A stretch of DNA of 37,530 nucleotides from a virus, in the IMG/VR virus record IMGVR_UViG_3300044631_001340, positions 1 to 37,530 of that record. One strand, given 5' to 3'. The notes below the pieces were generated by a model. That model was not told where the DNA came from. It did not search any database and saw only the letters and a list, made by a program, of their open reading frames with translations. Positions 1 to 6,586 of the stretch are shown in pieces (positions within the stretch are counted from its first letter, which is position 1; each line of letters starts with the position of its first letter). The position numbers and the translations under genes were made by a program.

Positions 1-407
1 GCTGCACGCGCGTCGAGCCGAACTGCGCCTTGATCTGCTGCGCCGTCGCGGTTTCCGACGCCTTCGACGAGCCGCGCATCACGTCCGAGATGCCGAGCAC
101 CTCGTAGATCTGCATCGTCTTGTCCTGACGGTACTGGCGCAGGCGCTCGATGGCGTTGACGATCGACTCGATCGGCACCCAGTCGATCTTGCCCTTGATG
201 CCGCCCGACTCCGCGAACATCGCCCAGTTGTCGACCGGGATCAGCTGGTTCTCGCTCGCCTGCTGGAACATGCGCTGGATGCCGTCGGCAGCCTTGTCGT
301 AGACGCCGATCACCTTCGCCGCCCGCGTGAGCCAGGTGATGCGGGTGTTGATCTCGTCGAGCTCGTCGAACTGGTCCTGCGCGAAGACGTAGTCCGCGCG
401 CGGCATG
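1..407. repeat. Terminal direct repeat (left copy; contig overlap)
   Basis: This stretch is repeated at 37124-37530 with two differences (323 C versus 37446 A; 362 C versus 37485 T). Both fall in third codon positions of the portal gene and are synonymous. The portal reading frame runs without interruption from one copy into the other, so the simplest reading is that the molecule is circular or circularly permuted and the ends overlap. A true terminal repeat of packaged DNA cannot be excluded. Confidence 0.95.
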
Positions 408-1306
408 AAGTTGCTCGAGGTGACGTTCGCCGCGAGCGGCTTCGGGCAGGGGAAGAAATTCTCGAGCCCGAGCGGGTCGGGCTTGTAGTCGAGGATCACG
501 TCGCAGCCGGGCGACTGCCAGTACACGGTCTTGTTTTCCTTGCACCAGATCTCGAACACCTGCGCGCGCGACCACACGTCGTGCTTCGGCGCCTGGTCGT
601 TCTGGCCGCGCGGCTTGTTCGGCCCGAGCCGCACCACCTTGGCGATCTCCTCGCCAAAGCGCTCGATGAGCTGGTCGCGCGTCATGTACACGCGCCGCGC
701 CACCCACCGCACCTCTTCCCAAGTGCGCGCAGGTGACCAGAAGAAATCCTTCCAGTAGACGTAATCGGCCGGCGCCTCTTCCTCGACGATCGCCTCGAAC
801 GTCGTGGCAGGCGTGAGCTCGACCCCGGTGAGCGGATCCACTTGCGCCGGCTGCTCGCGCTCTTCCGTCTTGACCTCGTACCGCAGCCAAACCTGCCCGA
901 GCCCGACCACCAACCAGTCCTCGATGCCGGTGCGCACCGCGGCGTCCCAGCTCGAGATGTTGTCGTCGAACGAGCGGTTGAGCAGTCGCTGCACGATCTG
1001 CCCGGCCACGCGCGCCTGGTCGTCCTCCGCGTCCAGAAACGAACGCGCCACAGACGCGCGTGGCGGCCGGGCGTAGAGCAAGCTCAGCAGAACCTTCGTC
1101 GTCGACCAGAACAGGTTGACGCGCGCCTCGTCGCGCCCGAATTCGTCGCGCTTGTCGAGAAACCGGCGCGTGATCTTGTCGGCGTCGTCGTGGAACTTCT
1201 GCAGCTCCTGCTTCGACGCCTCGATCTCGGTGCTCCAGCGCTGCGCCATCCCTTGCGGGGTGTCGGCAAAGTCGCGCGCGCTTTCGATTCGGTCGTTTTC
1301 TTGCAT
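1..1306 (-). CDS. Portal protein, N-terminal part (gene continues at 37123)
   Basis: This is the 5' part of the portal gene, which is cut by the window end. The ATG at 1306-1304 shares one base with the terminase stop codon (TGATG), so translation is probably coupled. The frame is open to position 1 and continues in the same frame at the other end; joined, the protein is about 740 residues, a normal size for a podovirus portal. The portal forms the dodecameric ring at the capsid vertex through which DNA is packaged and ejected and to which the tail adaptor binds. The identification rests on position right after the large terminase, length and sequence character (QDQFDELDEINTRITWL region). The region between the ring core and the C-terminal coiled coil lies in the other half. 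Confidence 0.88.
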   Translation of the reverse strand, partial: MQENDRIESARDFADTPQGMAQRWSTEIEASKQELQKFHDDADKITRRFLDKRDEFGRDEARVNLFWSTTKVLLSLLYARPPRASVARSFLDAEDDQARVAGQIVQRLLNRSFDDNISSWDAAVRTGIEDWLVVGLGQVWLRYEVKTEEREQPAQVDPLTGVELTPATTFEAIVEEEAPADYVYWKDFFWSPARTWEEVRWVARRVYMTRDQLIERFGEEIAKVVRLGPNKPRGQNDQAPKHDVWSRAQVFEIWCKENKTVYWQSPGCDVILDYKPDPLGLENFFPCPKPLAANVTSSNFMPRADYVFAQDQFDELDEINTRITWLTRAAKVIGVYDKAADGIQRMFQQASENQLIPVDNWAMFAESGGIKGKIDWVPIESIVNAIERLRQYRQDKTMQIYEVLGISDVMRGSSKASETATAQQIKAQFGSTRVQ

Positions 1307-2643
1307 CAACCTACCCGCTTGGTCTGGCTCGGCCCGCAATCCCACACATCCTCGAGGCAGAACCTGTAGGTCTGCCCACCACGCGGTGCGATAGTAGCAT
1401 CACCCCTTGACAATTTACCAGAAATCGGTCTCGCGGCCAGTGCGAGGTAGCGGAACGCGTCCGCGGCGTGCGAGTGCTGGTCGTGCTTCGGGCGGTTGCG
1501 GAAGGTCTGCGTCTTCTCGTCCCACTCGCGCATGTACCCGCGCAGGTGCTCGATGCCGTCGTAGGTCGATTTCTCGTCGAACCAGCACTTCGGCAACACG
1601 ATTCGCGCCGCCTCGATGCCGTCCTGCAGCGAAAGCTCGGGCACCAGGCGCGGCGTGATGCCGGCCGCCAGAAACTGCTCGATGATCGACTTGCCGGTCT
1701 GCAGCGACTTCGCCTTCGCGTCGTGCGGCAGCCACACCGTACCCACCTTGTACGGCCGACTCTTCACCCACTCGATGTAGTGCCCGATCGCCTGGCCGTC
1801 GCTCTCGTAGAACTCGACCACCCGGTACCCGTCGGGCGTCGTCTGCCAGCCCCACCAGCTGCACGAGTCGGTAAAACCCAGATCCGCCACCAGATCGACC
1901 GCGAAATCGGCATCGCGCGGGCAATCCCCCACCCGCCCCGCCTCATACGCCTCGCCCACCTGCTTCGCGTAGTACGCGCCAGGCACCGCCGCGTCGAAGC
2001 TCACCTCGTACTCGATCGCGTAGGTCTCTTCGGTCATCTGCGCCTTCGCGTCGCGCAGCTCTTCCTCGGGCAGGATGCCCGTCTTGCTCGCCGGCAGCTC
2101 GAGCAGCAGGTGCGTGCCGGGGTTGAGCCGCGCCTCCTCGCGCAGCTGCCAGAAGAAATTCTTGCCGGCCGGAGTACCCGCCCAGATCGCACTGCCCTGG
2201 CGGTCGGAAAGCGCCGGGCGCACCACCGAGTACCAGGTGGAGGGGCGCATCTGGCCCACTTCGTCGAGCACCACCGCGTCCAGGTACAGGCCGCGGAGCG
2301 AGTCAGGGTTGTCCGCGCCGCCGCAGTAGATCGTGCTGTGGTCCCCAGGGCGGCCGTTGTGAATCACGATCTTGAGCTCGCTCTCGTTCGGCGGCTTCGC
2401 CCACAGCGGCTTCGTCAAGTCCTTCAGGTACTGCCACGCGACCTTCTTCGCCTGCTCGCGAAAGGGGGCGAGGTACGCCACCTGCGGCTTCGGGTGCTTG
2501 CACTCGAGCGCGCTGATCACGAGGTCCGAGCACATCGCCACCGTCTTGCCGCACCGGCGGTGCGCCACGACGCACGCCCAGCGCGCGGTGCGGTTGTGCA
2601 GCGGGGTGAAGACGGAGCGCGGCGCGTAGGTGTTGATGTCCAT
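1306..2643 (-). CDS. terL: Terminase large subunit (packaging ATPase/nuclease)
   Basis: This 445-residue protein is the DNA-packaging motor. The N-terminal ATPase has a deviant Walker A (AHRRCGKT, residues 27-34) and a Walker B VVLDE (124-128). The C-terminal RNase H-like nuclease shows the expected acidic residues: D254 in VADLGFTDS, D308 in LPHDAKAKS and D395 in HSHAADAFRYL. The ATG at 2643 is preceded by GAGGT at nine bases. The stop overlaps the portal start by one base. It follows the putative small terminase with a 57-base gap that contains a purine-rich inverted repeat. Length and motif order are those of an intact TerL. Confidence 0.96.
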   Translation of the reverse strand: MDINTYAPRSVFTPLHNRTARWACVVAHRRCGKTVAMCSDLVISALECKHPKPQVAYLAPFREQAKKVAWQYLKDLTKPLWAKPPNESELKIVIHNGRPGDHSTIYCGGADNPDSLRGLYLDAVVLDEVGQMRPSTWYSVVRPALSDRQGSAIWAGTPAGKNFFWQLREEARLNPGTHLLLELPASKTGILPEEELRDAKAQMTEETYAIEYEVSFDAAVPGAYYAKQVGEAYEAGRVGDCPRDADFAVDLVADLGFTDSCSWWGWQTTPDGYRVVEFYESDGQAIGHYIEWVKSRPYKVGTVWLPHDAKAKSLQTGKSIIEQFLAAGITPRLVPELSLQDGIEAARIVLPKCWFDEKSTYDGIEHLRGYMREWDEKTQTFRNRPKHDQHSHAADAFRYLALAARPISGKLSRGDATIAPRGGQTYRFCLEDVWDCGPSQTKRVG

Positions 2644-2677
2644 GTTGGTATTACCTCAACACCCGATTTTCGGTATT

Positions 2678-2722
2678 GCGGAGGAGGGGGAAGGGAACCC
2701 CTACTCGCCCCCTCCCCCCGCC
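2678..2722 (-). other. Purine-rich imperfect inverted repeat at the terS stop
   Basis: GCGGAGGAGGGGG at 2678-2690 pairs imperfectly with CCCCCTCCCCCCGC at 2709-2722, across the last codons of the putative small terminase and the gap before terL. No U-run follows on the minus strand, so it is not a standard terminator. It might tune terS versus terL expression; that is inference. Confidence 0.35.
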
Positions 2723-3255
2723 TGCCGATCGATGGGGGGATGGGGGGTCGGAGCGGCCGGCACGGGCGCCTCGAGGGCTGGCCTCGGGTCACCAACCCGA
2801 AGGTCGCCCCCCTTTTCCATCGTGATATCAATGACTTGCGCGTCGATGACGCTGGACTGGGACGTAGGTGGGACGCTACCCCCCACATTGCGCCCCTGAA
2901 GCCAGGGCAGCTGCACGACGATCGCCCCGTCGACCGAGGCCTGCACCTGGGCGGGGATCACCTTGGCGACCAGCCCGGCGTAGATCTGCCGGTCCTGCAC
3001 GCCGCCACGAGCCCGCTCGACGAGCCAGCCGGCCAGCCCTTGGGGGTGGCACTGCCCCGGCTGGCAGGACAGCTCGATGGCCTCCTTGATCGTCTTGGTG
3101 AGGAAGTTCGGCGTGCCCTTCGGCCGGCCGGGCGGCACCGGCGCCCCGGTAATGGGGCTGCGCCCACGCGGGGCGTCCGGCGTGGGGCTGGTATCGAATC
3201 TCTTTCGTTCTTTGCGTTCGGCGACAGCAGCGCGCATGCGTCGCGATTCTGCCAC
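2701..3255 (-). CDS. Putative terminase small subunit
   Basis: This 184-residue protein sits directly before terL. It has a basic N-terminus, then the motif GRPKGTPNFLTKTIKEAIEL (about residues 43-62), of a type common in phage proteins encoded next to large terminases and thought to be DNA-binding. The C-terminal 50 residues are proline- and glycine-rich and probably disordered. The start is GTG at 3255; an in-frame stop at 3285 rules out anything longer, and ATG at 3237 is the only other good choice. Neither has a clear ribosome-binding site. Its role as the genome-recognition subunit is inferred from position and the motif, not from a family match. Confidence 0.6.
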   Translation of the reverse strand: MAESRRMRAAVAERKERKRFDTSPTPDAPRGRSPITGAPVPPGRPKGTPNFLTKTIKEAIELSCQPGQCHPQGLAGWLVERARGGVQDRQIYAGLVAKVIPAQVQASVDGAIVVQLPWLQGRNVGGSVPPTSQSSVIDAQVIDITMEKGGDLRVGDPRPALEAPVPAAPTPHPPIDRQAGGGGE

Positions 3256-3282
3256 CGCGTTGGCGCGATCGCAACGGCCGCG

Positions 3283-3426
3283 TCAGATCCGCGCGGCGAG
3301 CTCCCAGCCGACCTTGAGCAGCGCGACCACCCAGTACGCCACGAACCCGATCGCCGGCAGGCCGACGAGCGCGGCGGCGATCGCGCCGAGCGTCCACCGC
3401 CAGACTGCCTTGTCCTGGTCATCCAT
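3283..3426 (-). CDS. Small single-span membrane protein, first gene of the late operon
   Basis: A 47-residue protein starting MDDQDKAVWRW. Residues about 10-40 are hydrophobic (LGAIAAALVGLPAIGFVAYW and following) and can form one or two membrane spans. A strong GGAGGT lies five bases before the ATG, so the gene is likely real despite its size. It is the first gene of the leftward late unit, 28 bases before the putative small terminase. Function is unknown. A holin-like or superinfection role is possible, but the recognisable lysis cassette lies elsewhere (15.5-16.7 kb). Confidence 0.65.
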   Translation of the reverse strand: MDDQDKAVWRWTLGAIAAALVGLPAIGFVAYWVVALLKVGWELAARI

Positions 3427-3553
3427 CGAGCACCTCCGAGCCCTGACCCTACCACGCCGGCCGGGGTGCCGCGCCGCTGCAACAAAGTTTGCTCCTGCTC
3501 CCCACACCCCTACTAGGTGCGAGCGCGCGCACCCCAAAACGCCCCCAAAGCAG

Positions 3554-3596
3554 GGCCGGTGGCCCCCCACGGGGGGTGGGGGCCACGCCACCGGCC
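3554..3596. other. GC-rich hairpin between divergent operons
   Basis: The arms GGCCGGTGG and CCACCGGCC lie at the two ends, with inner CCCCCAC / GTGGGGG pairing, giving a long imperfect stem. No T-run follows on either strand, so it is not a standard terminator. It may insulate the two divergent units or act in the late-promoter region. Confidence 0.5.
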
Positions 3597-3686
3597 GCCT
3601 GCTGCGACTGCTTGCGACCGCACTGCGCGCGCATAGCGCACGACAGCAGGCGCAGTGCCTCGCGACTGTCCGCCTGGTGGCGAACC

Positions 3687-3703
3687 GTTGCGATTGTCGC
3701 AAC
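3687..3703. promoter_or_regulatory. Operator-like dyad, site 1 (early operon)
   Basis: GTTGCGATTGTCGCAAC is a perfect inverted repeat with 7-base arms and a 3-base centre. A further half-site GTTGCGG follows at 3706-3712. The same GTTG-N9-CAAC pattern recurs at 8878, 9540 and 12940, each near a phage control point, so this is a likely repressor-binding site for the early rightward operon. Confidence 0.72.
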
Positions 3704-3734
3704 GTGTTGCGGTGTTCTGGTAAGGTTCGAGCAC

Positions 3735-3751
3735 CCCGGCGCGGTGCCGGG
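3735..3751 (+). other. Leader hairpin before the early operon
   Basis: CCCGGC and GCCGGG pair around a 5-base loop, between the operator and the first early start codon at 3779. It would lie in the 5' leader of the early transcript. No role can be assigned from sequence alone. Confidence 0.4.
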
Positions 3752-3778
3752 CAACGACGCAAACTGAGGAGACCGAAC

Positions 3779-3958
3779 ATGAACTTCATCGCACAAGCCG
3801 ACCGCCAGTACGCCGAAGGCAAGGGCAGCGACCGTCGCGACCAGCAATGGATCTTGAGCGACCGCGACGTCTGGTACCGCAACCCGTACTACAAGGGGCC
3901 GCCTCAGCCGCATCCGGAAGACGATCACGATTGGTACGACGACGAGGTGGCAGCATGA
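3779..3958 (+). CDS. Small acidic/aromatic hypothetical protein, first early gene
   Basis: A 59-residue protein beginning MNFIAQADRQYAEGKG and ending in an acidic, tryptophan/tyrosine-containing tail (DDHDWYDDEVAA). GAGGAG lies eight bases before the ATG. It opens the rightward early operon downstream of the 17-bp dyad, and its stop overlaps the next start as ATGA. No family was recognised. Its small size and first-expressed position are typical of phage host-takeover or anti-defence proteins, but nothing in the sequence shows such a role. Confidence 0.7.
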   Translation: MNFIAQADRQYAEGKGSDRRDQQWILSDRDVWYRNPYYKGPPQPHPEDDHDWYDDEVAA

Positions 3959-4416
3959 GTCGCCTTCTGGTGCTCGCCTGCTCGGCGACCAAAAGCGCGG
4001 AGCCCGGCCTGATCCCCGCGCGCGAGCGATACACCGGGCCCCTCTGGCAGACCTACCGCGCCGCTGACCCGCACGGCAGGTTTGCGATCCTCACGGCGCT
4101 GTCGGCCCGCTACGGCTGGATCGACGGCGACATGCCGATCGAGAACTACGACCAGAAGATGACCGTCGACCAAATCGCGAAGCTTGGCCTGACGGCCCGC
4201 TGGCAGCTGCGCGCGCTCGGGGATCTCAGCGGGGTCAAACAGATCTGCGTCGTTGGCGGCAGCATCTACCAGGATGCCGCGGATTTCTATCTCGACATGG
4301 TGTGGAGGCGCTACCCGACAGTGCGCGCCACGCGCATCTGCGACCAGATCGGCTACATGCGCCAGCAGCTGCGCGCGTGGCTGACCGAGCAGAATCTGCT
4401 TGAGGTGGCAGCATGA
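3955..4416 (+). CDS. DUF6884/YaaA-like protein
   Basis: A 153-residue protein with the N-terminal signature LVLACSATKS (residues 5-14), then IPARERYTGPLWQTYRAAD and LSARYGWIDGDMPIENYDQKM. This order resembles the DUF6884/YaaA-like group of small nucleic-acid-associated proteins, in which a conserved Cys-Ser/Ala-x-x-K strand opens the domain. The biochemical role in phages is not established. It is translated by overlap with the genes on both sides (ATGA at 3955 and at 4413) within the early operon. Confidence 0.7.
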   Translation: MSRLLVLACSATKSAEPGLIPARERYTGPLWQTYRAADPHGRFAILTALSARYGWIDGDMPIENYDQKMTVDQIAKLGLTARWQLRALGDLSGVKQICVVGGSIYQDAADFYLDMVWRRYPTVRATRICDQIGYMRQQLRAWLTEQNLLEVAA

Positions 4417-4574
4417 GCCCTGCCCTCGAGCTGCTGACCCGAGTCCGCGACGGCCTGCGCCGGCTCGACCCGACGTGGTGCGCGCTCAACGACAAGGAGC
4501 AGATCAGCGACGAGGAGCTCGATTACCTCATCGGCGATGTCGAAGAGTTCGTGGCCGAGTCGCGCCCCGAGTAA
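4413..4574 (+). CDS. Small acidic hypothetical protein
   Basis: A 53-residue protein (MSPALELLTRVRDGLRRLD...) with an acidic C-terminal half containing SDEELDYLIGDVEEFVAE. The start overlaps the stop of the upstream gene as ATGA. It is predicted largely helical. No family was recognised. Gene reality is supported by the tight coupling and the continuous operon. Confidence 0.65.
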   Translation: MSPALELLTRVRDGLRRLDPTWCALNDKEQISDEELDYLIGDVEEFVAESRPE

Positions 4575-4593
4575 TGCGATCCCCTTACCGCGT

Positions 4594-4779
4594 ATGGACA
4601 ACCCCCACACCCCTTCCCCCGCCCGCCTCGCTGCTCTGCGCGAGGCGGTGGAGCGTGCCGACATGCTGGCGAGCGTGCAGGCGCGACTGATCGACAACCA
4701 AGCGCGCGTGATCGAGCTGCTCGAGACGCGCGTCAAGACGCTCGAGTCGATGGTGGCCGAGCTGAAAGCCAACTACTGA
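4594..4779 (+). CDS. Small coiled-coil protein A
   Basis: A 61-residue protein starting MDNPHTPSPARLAAL. Residues about 20-58 have heptad-like spacing (ARLIDNQARVIELLETRV, then KTLESMVAELK), indicating a coiled coil. The ribosome-binding site is weak, and translation may depend on the gene 20 bases upstream. It is the first of three short coiled-coil proteins in this operon. No function is recognised. Confidence 0.6.
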   Translation: MDNPHTPSPARLAALREAVERADMLASVQARLIDNQARVIELLETRVKTLESMVAELKANY

Positions 4780-4788
4780 GGTGCTGCC

Positions 4789-5034
4789 GTGTACCAGGCA
4801 TTCCAGATCGTGATGACCTTTCTTGCCGCGGCGTCGACTGCGGCGCTCTTCGCGTGGATGTGGTGGGACGTGCTCTGGCGCCAGCGTCACCGGCCGACCG
4901 CGCGGTACGAGCCTGACCGTGCGCAGCTGCGCCGGCTCCAGGCGAAGAGGCGCCTGGCGCTGCGCCGCCTAGGCGATCGCTGGGTGCTGCACCCGTCGCG
5001 CCCGCGGGTGAACTGGGGCACGCGTCATGGATGA
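4789..5034 (+). CDS. Small membrane-anchored basic protein
   Basis: An 81-residue protein with one N-terminal membrane span (about residues 5-28, IVMTFLAAASTAALFAWMWW) followed by a strongly basic cytoplasmic-type tail rich in Arg (RRLQAKRRLALRRLGDRW). The start is GTG at 4789, preceded by GAGGTG at six bases. It overlaps the next gene by eight bases. The layout (short span plus basic tail) would place positive charge at the inner membrane face; the function is unknown. Confidence 0.65.
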   Translation: MYQAFQIVMTFLAAASTAALFAWMWWDVLWRQRHRPTARYEPDRAQLRRLQAKRRLALRRLGDRWVLHPSRPRVNWGTRHG

Positions 5035-5203
5035 GTTCATCCAGATCCGCGGCGTCAACGGTGCGGTGACGTCCGAGACCAGCGTGGACGAGTTCGCGAA
5101 CGCCAAGGAGGCGGTCGAGGCCTACGCGCAGTTTCTTCTCGCGATGGGCTACGCCCTTGAGAACGTGCGCGACGCGCTCGAGCAGGTGGCCGGTGAGCTC
5201 TGA
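5027..5203 (+). CDS. Small acidic helical hypothetical protein
   Basis: A 58-residue protein (MDEFIQIRGVNGAV...) with a helical C-terminal half (ANAKEAVEAYAQFLLAMGYA, then LENVRDALEQVAGEL). ATG at 5027 overlaps the end of the upstream gene, and its own end overlaps the following GTG start by 11 bases. No family was recognised. Its codon pattern and continuous overlaps fit the operon. Confidence 0.62.
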   Translation: MDEFIQIRGVNGAVTSETSVDEFANAKEAVEAYAQFLLAMGYALENVRDALEQVAGEL

Positions 5204-5360
5204 GCTTGAGCTGGCGCGCGAAGAGAACATCCGCCTGCGCCGGCAGCAGGGCGCGCTGATGGTGCGCCTGTCGGAGGCGATCGCCGAGGCGATGCTCCTG
5301 CGCGCAGAGATCGAGCGATTGAGAGACGAGATCGAAAGGCTCAAGGCCGTGCGGCACTGA
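5193..5360 (+). CDS. Small coiled-coil protein B
   Basis: A 55-residue protein, start GTG at 5193 inside the end of the previous gene. Almost the whole chain is a leucine-zipper-like coiled coil (ENIRLRRQQGALMVRLSEAI, later LLRAEIERLRDEIERLKAV). It may pair with itself or with the coiled-coil proteins at 4594 and 5439. No function is recognised. A gap of 78 bases follows before the next start. Confidence 0.6.
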   Translation: MSSELELAREENIRLRRQQGALMVRLSEAIAEAMLLRAEIERLRDEIERLKAVRH

Positions 5361-5438
5361 TCTCCCTGCCGCGGCCCTGCTCACGCACCGAGCACAACTA
5401 GCCCGAGAGCTGCCCCGGTGGTGCGAGGCAGCAACCTT

Positions 5439-5636
5439 ATGACCATCGACACGACAAGTCCCCCAGGCTCGTGGCAGCGCGAGCTGGACTTCAAGTTGAC
5501 CCGGCCTGACCAGCTGCGCGCTGAGATCTACGACCAACGGCGCCGCATCGCCGAGTACCTGCGCGAGATCGAGCAGCTGCGTGCGCGCGTGCGCGAGCTT
5601 GAGGCGCGTGAGTCTGCCTGGGTGAGGGAACCGTGA
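5439..5636 (+). CDS. Small coiled-coil protein C
   Basis: A 65-residue protein beginning MTIDTTSPPGSWQRELDFKL. Residues about 25-60 form a predicted coiled coil (EIYDQRRRIAEYLREIEQLR, then ARVRELEARE). The ATG at 5439 has a GAGG ten bases upstream; an in-frame ATG at 5418 is possible but has no better site. Its stop overlaps the GTG of the next gene. Confidence 0.6.
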   Translation: MTIDTTSPPGSWQRELDFKLTRPDQLRAEIYDQRRRIAEYLREIEQLRARVRELEARESAWVREP

Positions 5637-6187
5637 ACCTTCAGCTTGCGCCCCAAGGTCTGCGCCCTGTCGCCGAACTCGGCGCGGATCGCCCCCACGG
5701 GCATCGGCTGCGGTATCTCGCCGGATGCCGGTGCTTCCATTGCCGCCGCGCGAATTCCGACTACGAGCGCGAGCGGAAGGCGGCACGAGCCGCCGGAGAC
5801 TGGAACGGCATCGTCGATGCCGCCGCCGCGCGCAAGCACATTCGCGCGCTGTCCAGGCAAGGCGTCGGCCGGCGAATGGTGGCAGCGGCGTCTGACGTGG
5901 CGCTGTCCGTGATCGCCGACGTGCGCTCGGGCAAGAAGCGGCAGATCCGCGCCCGCACCGAGCGGCGGATCTTGGCGGTGACGCCGGCCTGCCGTGGCGA
6001 CGCTGCTTTGGTACCGGCGGGGAGGACTTGGACGCTTATCGCAGCACTGCTCGAGGAAGGATTCACGAAGGCGCGGATCGCCCAGGAGCTCGGCGCGAAG
6101 ATGCCGGCGCTGCAGATCCGGCGCGACAAGGTCACAGCGCGAACTGCCGCGAAGGTCGAGGCGCTTTGGCGCAAGTACCAGACATGA
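5633..6187 (+). CDS. Zinc-finger-like and HTH DNA-binding protein
   Basis: A 184-residue basic protein. The N-terminus carries a HGHRLRYLAGCRCFHC motif (H22, H24, C32, C34, C37), a pattern seen in many small phage HTH proteins and able to bind zinc. Residues about 68-112 look like a helix-turn-helix (KHIRALSRQGVGRRMVAAAS and on), and a second possible one lies at about 132-160 (WTLIAALLEEGFTKARIAQE). It is the best candidate for a regulator in the early operon, for example of the late genes, for which no standard promoter is visible. That role is inference. The start is GTG at 5633 after GAGGG, overlapping the previous stop. Confidence 0.65.
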   Translation: MNLQLAPQGLRPVAELGADRPHGHRLRYLAGCRCFHCRRANSDYERERKAARAAGDWNGIVDAAAARKHIRALSRQGVGRRMVAAASDVALSVIADVRSGKKRQIRARTERRILAVTPACRGDAALVPAGRTWTLIAALLEEGFTKARIAQELGAKMPALQIRRDKVTARTAAKVEALWRKYQT

Positions 6188-6206
6188 CGATTGGAGAGGT
6201 GACCCT

Positions 6207-6419
6207 ATGACCGACCTACGCAAAGCCTCAGAGCAAGCACTCGCCGTGATGACGGCGAAGCCGAGCAGCATCACCTCAGCCGACTGGAAAGCCGCGATCG
6301 ACGCACTCCGCGCTGCGGTGGAACACGACCGCCGAGCGGCGCTTAAGCATGACCGCCGAGTGGCATTGAACGAGGCGCATCAGGCGTTGCAGGCTGAAGC
6401 AGAGGAGCCGAAGCCGTGA
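6207..6419 (+). CDS. Small helical hypothetical protein
   Basis: A 70-residue protein (MTDLRKASEQALAVMTAKPS...). The middle region contains a short tandem motif, HDRRAALKHDRRVALNEAHQ, from a near-duplicate of HDRR(A/V)AL. AGAGG lies eight bases before the ATG at 6207. Its end overlaps the following GTG. No family was recognised. Confidence 0.62.
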   Translation: MTDLRKASEQALAVMTAKPSSITSADWKAAIDALRAAVEHDRRAALKHDRRVALNEAHQALQAEAEEPKP

Positions 6420-6586
6420 GCGACGACGAACTCAAAGCGTTGGTGCTGGAAGCAATGAAAGTGCCGCCGACCGACGACTTCCACTATCCCCTCGCCCCGA
6501 ACCAACTGCGCCACTTCGCCGCCCTCGTTGTATCAGCCGAGCGGGAGGCGATTCTCACAGCGTCGCCTCGTCACCCGACGCCGTGA
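6416..6586 (+). CDS. Small hypothetical protein, last early-operon gene
   Basis: A 56-residue protein starting VSDDELKALVLEAMKVPP (GTG at 6416, overlapping the previous stop). Residues 21-45 contain FHYPLAPNQLRHFAALVVSA, a short pattern seen in many small phage proteins of unknown role. Its last 32 bases overlap, on the opposite strand, the 3' end of the replication gene at 6555, so the two operons converge with no terminator between them. Confidence 0.6.
   Translation: MSDDELKALVLEAMKVPPTDDFHYPLAPNQLRHFAALVVSAEREAILTASPRHPTP

Larger units (their letters stand above)
3427..3778. other. Intergenic control region between the late (-) and early (+) operons
   Basis: This is the longest gene-free stretch (352 bases), between divergent operons. 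It holds a long GC-rich hairpin (3554-3596), a perfect 17-bp operator-like dyad (3687-3703) with an extra GTTGCGG half-site at 3706-3712, and a leader hairpin (3735-3751) before the first early gene. No convincing sigma70 promoter was seen for the leftward late genes, which may need a phage activator. Confidence 0.6.

Noticed and set aside
2740-2765. G-quadruplex in the terS C-terminal coding region
   Set aside because: G runs occur (GGGGGGATGGGGGG) but sit in a GC-rich disordered coding tail with no regulatory context.
1468-3516. A 682-codon open frame on the plus strand
   Set aside because: It lies opposite terL and terS, has a low-complexity Arg/Leu/Val-rich translation and is a codon-bias shadow of GC-rich DNA.
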